Below are positions 58,533 to 64,000 of a stretch of DNA of 64,000 nt, one piece after another. This DNA is from Austropuccinia psidii (taxonomy: Eukaryota; Basidiomycota; Pucciniomycetes; Pucciniales; Sphaerophragmiaceae): the NCBI GenBank assembly GCA_023105745.1, contig JALGQZ010000004.1, positions 8,877,951 through 8,941,950 of the forward strand, given 5' to 3'. The position numbers were made by a program, and so were the translations under genes. The notes beneath the pieces are model-generated. The model did no database searches and was not told where the DNA came from. It was given only the letters and a program-made list of their open reading frames with translations. How positions within the stretch are numbered: position 1 is the stretch's first letter; each line of letters opens with the position of its first letter.

Positions 58533-59952
58533 TGTCACAACCATGGCAATTCACCTCCTTGGATCTCCATATGGCATATCAAGCCACAGTCCTTTTATGG
58601 CCAATTGGCCATATCCATCATCAGTGGCCAATATGACCACGTCATCATCTTATGGACCATTTGTCTTTTGGGGCCTTCATGGCCCTTCATCTCAATCCAG
58701 AAGCCATAGCAGCAATTCACGCCCAAATGGGTATTTCTGGTCATTTCCCTCAAAACCAGGGGAAATGTCCCAAATGGCTGTTTTTGGCCATCTGGGCTCA
58801 TAATGCGCATTTGCGCATTTTTGCGCACTTTGATGCAAAGTGTCCAAAAGACACGTTCCCGCCCTTTGGGCCAGTTTTTGGCCTTGAAACCAAAAGTAGC
58901 CAAAACCCCAAAGGACCCAGAAACACTTTTCCAAGCTTTGAAGCCATCACATCCATCTTTTCCCCTCTGTCTTTCCATCTCAAGACCTTTGGACGTAATC
59001 TTCTTTCCAATGAACCAATATGCCATAAATGATGTTATGTATCATTATGCATCATTTTTCAACAGAAATTCAATGGTGGCAATATCAAAAGGTCATTTAA
59101 AAATTCCAACATATAATCATGTCATCAAGGCACCCAATCATTCAGAGGACTCATCAAGGCTCAAGAGCAAGTGTTTCAGCATGAAAGACCAATCACGCCA
59201 TCAAGACGTCATTGGATAATTCCATTCACATTATTCCTCCAAGGCAATACTGTTCAACCATTCTCAAGGGATTCAAGAGGAAGTTCATTAATTCATTCAA
59301 TTGTCAAGTGTCAAAGCTCCACTCAATCCATCTTGGCAACCATATTCATTTCAATACAGTCTGGATCCATCAAGAACTGTATTTCATTTTCAAGCATGGA
59401 AATTCATTCAACCCAGTTCAATTTCAATATTAGCCAGCCGTATCAATTTCCAAAACAATCAATACAGCCTCAAGGATCAATACAGATCAGTTTTCAGCCT
59501 GAAGAACTCAAGCTCCCAACTTTTCACATATACCGGCTACCCTTTCCACCCTGGGGGGTTTTCCCCAGTTAATTAATATATTTTGATTTTATTTTATCTT
59601 TATTTATTTTATCATTTTTGTTAAGTGAATACTGATATTATCAAGTCAGTCATTTAGCACCTTTTCTCTTTTTCTTTCTTTGCCTGTCAATGGATATTTG
59701 GTGGTCATATCCTTACTAATTCCATTGTTCATTTTGGAAGGTTGAAACAGTTATTAAGGACTTACTTGGTTGGCTCTTTGGCCATTTGGCTTCTCTTTCC
59801 TCTCATTGCATCTCATCTTTGTACCTGCATATTTCTTAGAGGAATTTATTCTTTTATTTTTATCTTCTTTATTCTTTGGAGTCTTCCAAGTGAGTTCCCT
59901 GATTGCTGAGTGCCAGCCCACTCTTGTTTTCTGTCCAAGAGCCCCTGTGACA
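58533..59952 (+). repeat. 5' LTR of the C element
   Basis: TGTCACAACC at the start and CCCCTGTGACA at the end give a TGTCACA/TGTGACA inverted pair, with TG and CA termini. 1420 bp. The first 500 bp are relatively GC-rich. The last third matches the degraded LTR at 17023-17755. The 3' LTR lies outside the window, so the end is inferred from the terminal inverted repeat. Confidence 0.8.
58804..58827 (+). promoter_or_regulatory. Three TGCGCA palindromes in the C LTR
   Basis: TGCGCA occurs at 58804-58809, 58812-58817 and 58822-58827, 8 and 10 bp apart, in CpG-poor surroundings. Repeated self-complementary hexamers fit a protein-binding cluster. No binding protein is known to me. Confidence 0.3.
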
Positions 59953-60703
59953 TTATATTAATTAACTCATAATTTCCTTTCATTCTGTTCATTCTTTTTT
60001 TATAATTTCATTCACTCATTTCATTGAAATTATGACTCTTCAATGCTTATGAACCTTATGATTCATTGTCACCTCTCAATTTTCTCTCATTCATTCTTCA
60101 TTCTGAAAATTGAAATCTGACCCCAATTTTATTTTTGTCTCTTTTTCTTAAATCTTATCTCAAATCATCATTTTAATTCATTCATAATTCAGGCGTCATC
60201 TTAATTTTCATTGATTTTCAAATTTTTCATCAAGTCATTCAGACACATTCTTCACATCAAGATTCATATTTTATTCATTCTTCAAGAATTTTGATTTTCA
60301 AAGAAGAACTCACTTGATTTTGATTTCATTGATTGATTTGACATAAATTGATATTGACCTCAAGAAAATTGATTGACCTGAAGATTTCATTGATTTTTCT
60401 GATTTTTCACATCAAGAATTTTGACATAAATTGATTTTGCCTCTAGAATTCATTTGATTGATTGATTGATTTTGCAAGATTTTGATTTTGATTGATTTGA
60501 CATTTGATTTATTGACCTCAATTTTTCATTTGATATTTAATTGATTTATTTACCTAAAGATTTCATTTGATTTATTGACTTTTATTGATTTTCCTCAAGA
60601 TATTGATTTTGATTTTTGACTTCAAGCATTATTTCAAATTGCCTCAAGTTTTCATCTTCAGATCTTGATTCCTTTTCATTTTATTTCATTTTATACTGAA
60701 ATC
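59953..60703 (+). other. Untranslated leader of the C element with TTGATT-rich tract
   Basis: No conventional TGG primer site follows the LTR end (TTATATTAATTAACTC). From about 60290 to 60640 the sequence is a loose array of TTGATT, TTTGATT and TCATTGATT words with frequent TTGACCTCAAG variants. This is a simple-sequence leader before the gag ATG. Confidence 0.6.
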
Positions 60704-62041
60704 ATGCCCATCCAACACTCACCTCCTGCAAGGCAGACAAGATCTCAGGCCAGAACTCAAGCTGTTCTCACTCCAACTCCAAGGGCTCCTCTTGATGGCA
60801 CCCCAGCAGTTTCTGAACTGAGGGCCAAATTGGACAGAGGACCCACTTTGGAAGGAGCATCACCGTCCAGGAAGGAAGGAAGAGTGCCAAGAAGATCAGG
60901 CTCATTCTCAGGAGTAGTTGGCAGATTTCCAGGAACTTCAAGGACCATTTTCAAGGGTCCAGGTGAAGATGGTAAAGAGGAGGAGTAGAATTCTGTGGAA
61001 GAGGAAGAGTCTGATGGTACTGAAGGTGTCCCTGCTCCGGTGGAGGCATCCCAAGGAACTGGAGGGCCAACTCTAGCCCAGTCTAATCAGCCTGTCTCTC
61101 ATCAGTCTGAACCATCTTTATTGGCCATTATGCAGCAAATGACTCAGATTATTGCAAATCTTCAAGCAGCTTCATCCTCTGAAGCATCAAGACCACCAGC
61201 GTTCAAGACTCCATCTATGAAGGCACCTGAATTCTTTGATGGGACTCAGCCCTTCAAAGTTAGAAGCTTTATTCAGTCTTGTCAATTGATTTTTCATAAT
61301 GATCTGGCAACCTTTGCTCAAGAAAGAAAGAAGGTCCTTTATGCCACTTCATTTCTTATTGGCAGGGCTGCAAAATGGATTGAGCCTTATCTTTCCAATC
61401 TCACCAATCAAGATCCAAATTACCTTCTCAATTCATGGAAATTATTTGAATATCAACTCTTCAACTTATTCAGGGACCCAAATGAAGTCAGAAAAGCTGA
61501 AGCAGAATTGGATTCTTTAAGAATGAAAGAAGGTGGGCATGTATCTTTCTACATTGCTGATTGCAGAAGTCTTGTCTCAAGAATTGGAGATTGGGGTGAA
61601 TGAGCTCTTATCCATCATTTCAGGAAGGAATTGCCATCCAGGATTTTGGATCAATTGGCCTCCCATCCTTCAAGAATTGACTCTCTTCAAGACTTAATGG
61701 ATATTACCCTGGAGCTTGATACCAGGTACCATGAGAGGCAAAATGAAAAGAGTAATCATCAAGAGAAGAAGCCAGAAGCCTCAAAGTCAAGTTCTTCTCA
61801 TCCTCAAAATTCTTCAAGTTCAAGTCATAAGAAGAAGAAGAATTTTCAGAAGAGGGACAAGCCCCATTCTTCTTTATTGAATGAATATTTCAAGCTCATG
61901 AACTCTGAAAAAGAAAGAAGAATAAAAGAGGGTCTATGTACCTATTGTGGTGGGAAGCATACTCTTGAGTCCTGTTTCAAAAGGCCTCAAAACAAGCTTA
62001 CCCAACCATCAGGCAGATTTCCCAGCCAGGGAAAAGCCTGA
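60704..62041 (+). pseudogene. gag of the C element
   Basis: The start at 60704 (MPIQHSPPARQTRSQ) is preferred over an upstream in-frame ATG at 60665, because the extra residues are leader-like. From memory it closely resembles gag proteins annotated in Austropuccinia psidii. A basic, Pro-rich N-terminus is followed by an acidic stretch and the capsid domain of the Retrotrans_gag type (FFDGTQPFKVRSFIQSCQLI; AAKWIEPYLSNL; residues about 180-300). The zinc knuckle [13 protein letters not shown] (CX2CX3HX4C, near 61940-61975) comes last. Two stops interrupt one otherwise continuous frame: TAG at 60986-60988 and TGA at 61601-61603 (Arg CGA expected). Confidence 0.88.
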
Positions 62042-62055
62042 GTGAAGATCATGTT

Positions 62056-64000
62056 GTGTTCAATTGTCTTCACTGTTTTCCATCCAGAGCACAATTGTGC
62101 ATTCTGAATACTGGTGTCAAAAATTCCCTTAAATTTTTTGTTTTTTCTTCTCTCTCTGATATGTTTTACAGTATTCTCATTGATTCTGGTGCTACCAGCT
62201 CATTTATTGCAAAGCAGTTTGTTCACAAGTATTCTTTGAGCATGTCAGAACTCCCAGAGAAGATTCCCCTTATTATTCTTGACTCCTCAGAGTCTCCTTC
62301 CTTATTTTTGACTCACCATACTAAATATATGGTTGAGCTCCCTTCCTTCCCAAGCTTTGAATGGGACTTTTTAGTCATTGATACTCCCAAGGGAGAAGAC
62401 CTCATATTGGGCTTTGACTTTCTTAATCATTTTAATCCATATATTGATTGGAGGCAAGGGCTGATCACCTTTAATGCTGAGCATACAGACTATCATGATC
62501 CTTCAAAATCTTTCAGTAATGACTTTTCTTCTTCCAAATCATGTGCAGCTCTGGTTGGTGATTCTAGAACACCATCATTTCCATCTTCTGTCCATATTCC
62601 TTCCCTTAATTCCCATCAGTCATTACTATCATCTAGATATGAAGTCTTCAAAGAGATTCAAGATGTTGGAGAAGATAATTATGTATCTTCACTTCATCTC
62701 TTCTTTGGGAATATGGACCTTCCTCCTTCATCTTATTATGACTCCCTGGCGGAGTTGTGGGATGAAGAGGAAGATCCAGAAGAAATAGAAACCGTGATGA
62801 AGGTTGTTCCTTCTGTTTATCACCAGTACGTGGATGTATTCTCCAAGGTGAAAGCAGAGAAACCTCCTCCTCACCGTGCCTGTGATCATCATATCGAGCT
62901 GGAGGGGTCTCTCCCTCCAGTTGGGGTGATCTACTCTTTATCAAACCAAGAGTCAGATACACTCAGGGCCTACATTTCAGAGAATGTAGAGAAAGGTTTC
63001 ATCCGGCCAAGCTCCTCTTCAACAGGAGCACCTGTCCTCTTTGTCAAAAAGAAAGATGGTGGCCTCCGTTTGTGTGTTGATTACCGCAAACTCAATGCTG
63101 TTACTAGGAAGAACAAGTATCCTGTTCCTCCTATTAATCAGCTTCTTACTGTTTTCAATGGTTCTTCTATCTTCTCCAAGATTTATTTGCGTGGTGCATA
63201 TAACCTGCTCAGAATCAAGGAATGTGATGAACATTTAACATGTTTTAGAACTAAATATGGCAGCTATGAGTATTTGGTTATGCCATTTGGGCTCACCAAT
63301 GCTCCTGCCTCTTTCCAAAACCTTTTCAATGATATTTTTTTATGATCTTCTTGATATTTATGTTGTGGTTTATTTGGATGACATTATGGTCTTTTCCAAA
63401 TCTGAAGAAGAGCATTTCACTCATGTGTCCACTGTTCTATCCAGACTCAGAGCCAATAACCTCTTTGCTAAGGCCTCCAAGTGCCTGTTTCATGTTACTA
63501 GTGTAGAGTATTTGGGTTATGTTGTTTCTTCTGAAGGCCTCAAGATGGACCAAGCAAAAGTCCAGAAAATTCTTAATTGGCCACCTCCAAGATACCTCAA
63601 GGCTCTTCAATCATTCCTTGGCTTTGCCAATTTTTACTGCCGTTTCATCAAGAATTATTCAAAGAAGATTAGTTCACTCAAAAGTCTCCTCAAGAAAGAT
63701 TCCCGTTTTCCCCTCAATGAGGAAGCTCTTAGACAGTTTCATCAACTCAAAGAGGCTTTCACCATTGCTCCAATCCTTTCTCACTTTGATCCTTCTCTAC
63801 CCACCATTTTAGAGACTGATGCATCAGATTATGCCTTGGGTGCTGTACTGAGTCAGATTTCTGACTCAGGAAAACATCCCATTGCATTTGATAGCTGTAA
63901 GCCTCTCCCAGCTGAGCTCAATTATGAGATTCATGACAAGGAACTCCTTGGCATAGTCTGGCCTCTCAAGCGCTGGAGAGCTTTTCTCCTTTCTCTTTCT
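62056..64000 (+). pseudogene. pol (protease, reverse transcriptase, RNase H) of the C element
   Basis: It lies in the -1 frame relative to gag, 15 nt after the gag stop. The protease has [12 protein letters not shown] (near 62175-62210). The reverse transcriptase has [33 protein letters not shown] (motif A Asp replaced by Tyr, near 63180) and [16 protein letters not shown]. Then comes a run of seven T at 63338-63344 where six would keep the frame; 63345 ends the first piece. In the next frame YLDDIMVF (near 63372-63395) and the YLGYVVSSEGL and SFLGFANFYCRFI blocks follow. RNase H starts with LETDASDYALGAVLSQ (near 63810). The end is outside the window. Confidence 0.9.

Larger units (their letters stand above)
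58533..64000 (+). mobile_element. C-type Ty3/Gypsy retrotransposon, 5' part
   Basis: It has an LTR (58533-59952), a leader, gag (60704-62041) and pol from about 62056 to the window edge, which cuts it in RNase H. It inserted into a B LTR; the five bases before it are AAACC (58528-58532). The gag and pol frames are far less AT-biased than A or B and nearly intact, with two in-frame gag stops and one frameshift in pol, so this is the youngest-looking element here. The reverse transcriptase motif A Asp is Tyr, so this copy is not active as it stands. Confidence 0.9.

Noticed and set aside
58595..59026. 143-codon minus-strand frame in the C LTR
   Set aside because: Two plus-strand frames are open over the same bases, as expected from the local GC-richer composition. 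No start context or family supports a gene.
60290..60640. Possible repeat array like CRISPR
   Set aside because: The words are irregular, without fixed spacers, and the genome is eukaryotic. It is simple-sequence leader DNA.
1..64000. tRNA or rRNA genes
   Set aside because: I saw no cloverleaf with A and B boxes and no rRNA sequence on either strand. A short diverged tRNA could be missed by eye.

Overview
The window looks like a piece of a large, AT-rich, transposon-packed fungal genome, most likely a rust fungus (Pucciniales). The chromodomain Ty3/Gypsy polyproteins, the gag of the last element, and a gag-like pseudogene family all resemble, from memory and unchecked, proteins annotated many times in Austropuccinia psidii (myrtle rust). 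Apart from one intron-rich host gene, almost everything recognisable is retroelement DNA of four kinds. I call them A (LTR about 1.92 kb), B (LTR about 1.77 kb), C (LTR about 1.42 kb) and D (a gag-like gene with no LTR seen).

Layout. 1-1614: no recognised gene. 1615-3156: a 5'-truncated B LTR. 4545-5351 and 15772-16290: two halves of one D pseudogene on the minus strand, split by full-length A element 1 (5352-15771, plus strand, exact 5-bp target duplication ATCCT). 17010-17755: polypurine tract and degraded C-type LTR. 19086-46877: a nest at least three levels deep. A solo A LTR (duplication AGTGT) is split by a B-type composite (19266-45120). The composite holds two B copies fused head-on at their integrase genes. 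The minus-strand B copy is itself split by full-length A element 3 (28026-38615, minus strand, duplication GCTTG). 48671-52112: the only host gene, a HEATR6-like (DUF4042) armadillo/HEAT-repeat protein on the minus strand, modelled as 11 exons. 55167-55899: a possible non-autonomous DNA transposon with 32-bp imperfect terminal inverted repeats. 57598-58532: a B LTR cut by a C-type Ty3/Gypsy element that starts at 58533 and leaves the window inside pol.

How the genes work together. A and B are chromovirus-like Ty3/Gypsy elements with the order gag (zinc knuckle), protease, reverse transcriptase, RNase H, integrase; the two A copies also end in a chromodomain. A short leader exon and a small conserved intron precede gag. 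Every copy carries stops, frameshifts or active-site changes, so none looks autonomous. The features worth testing are the retained intron in the leader, two overlapping open frames at the start of gag, an ATGA stop-start overlap before gag-pol in both B copies, a DPG-type protease motif in B, and the inverted B-B fusion. The HEATR6-like gene is visibly richer in CpG than the repeats around it, and its best model still contains one in-frame TGA.
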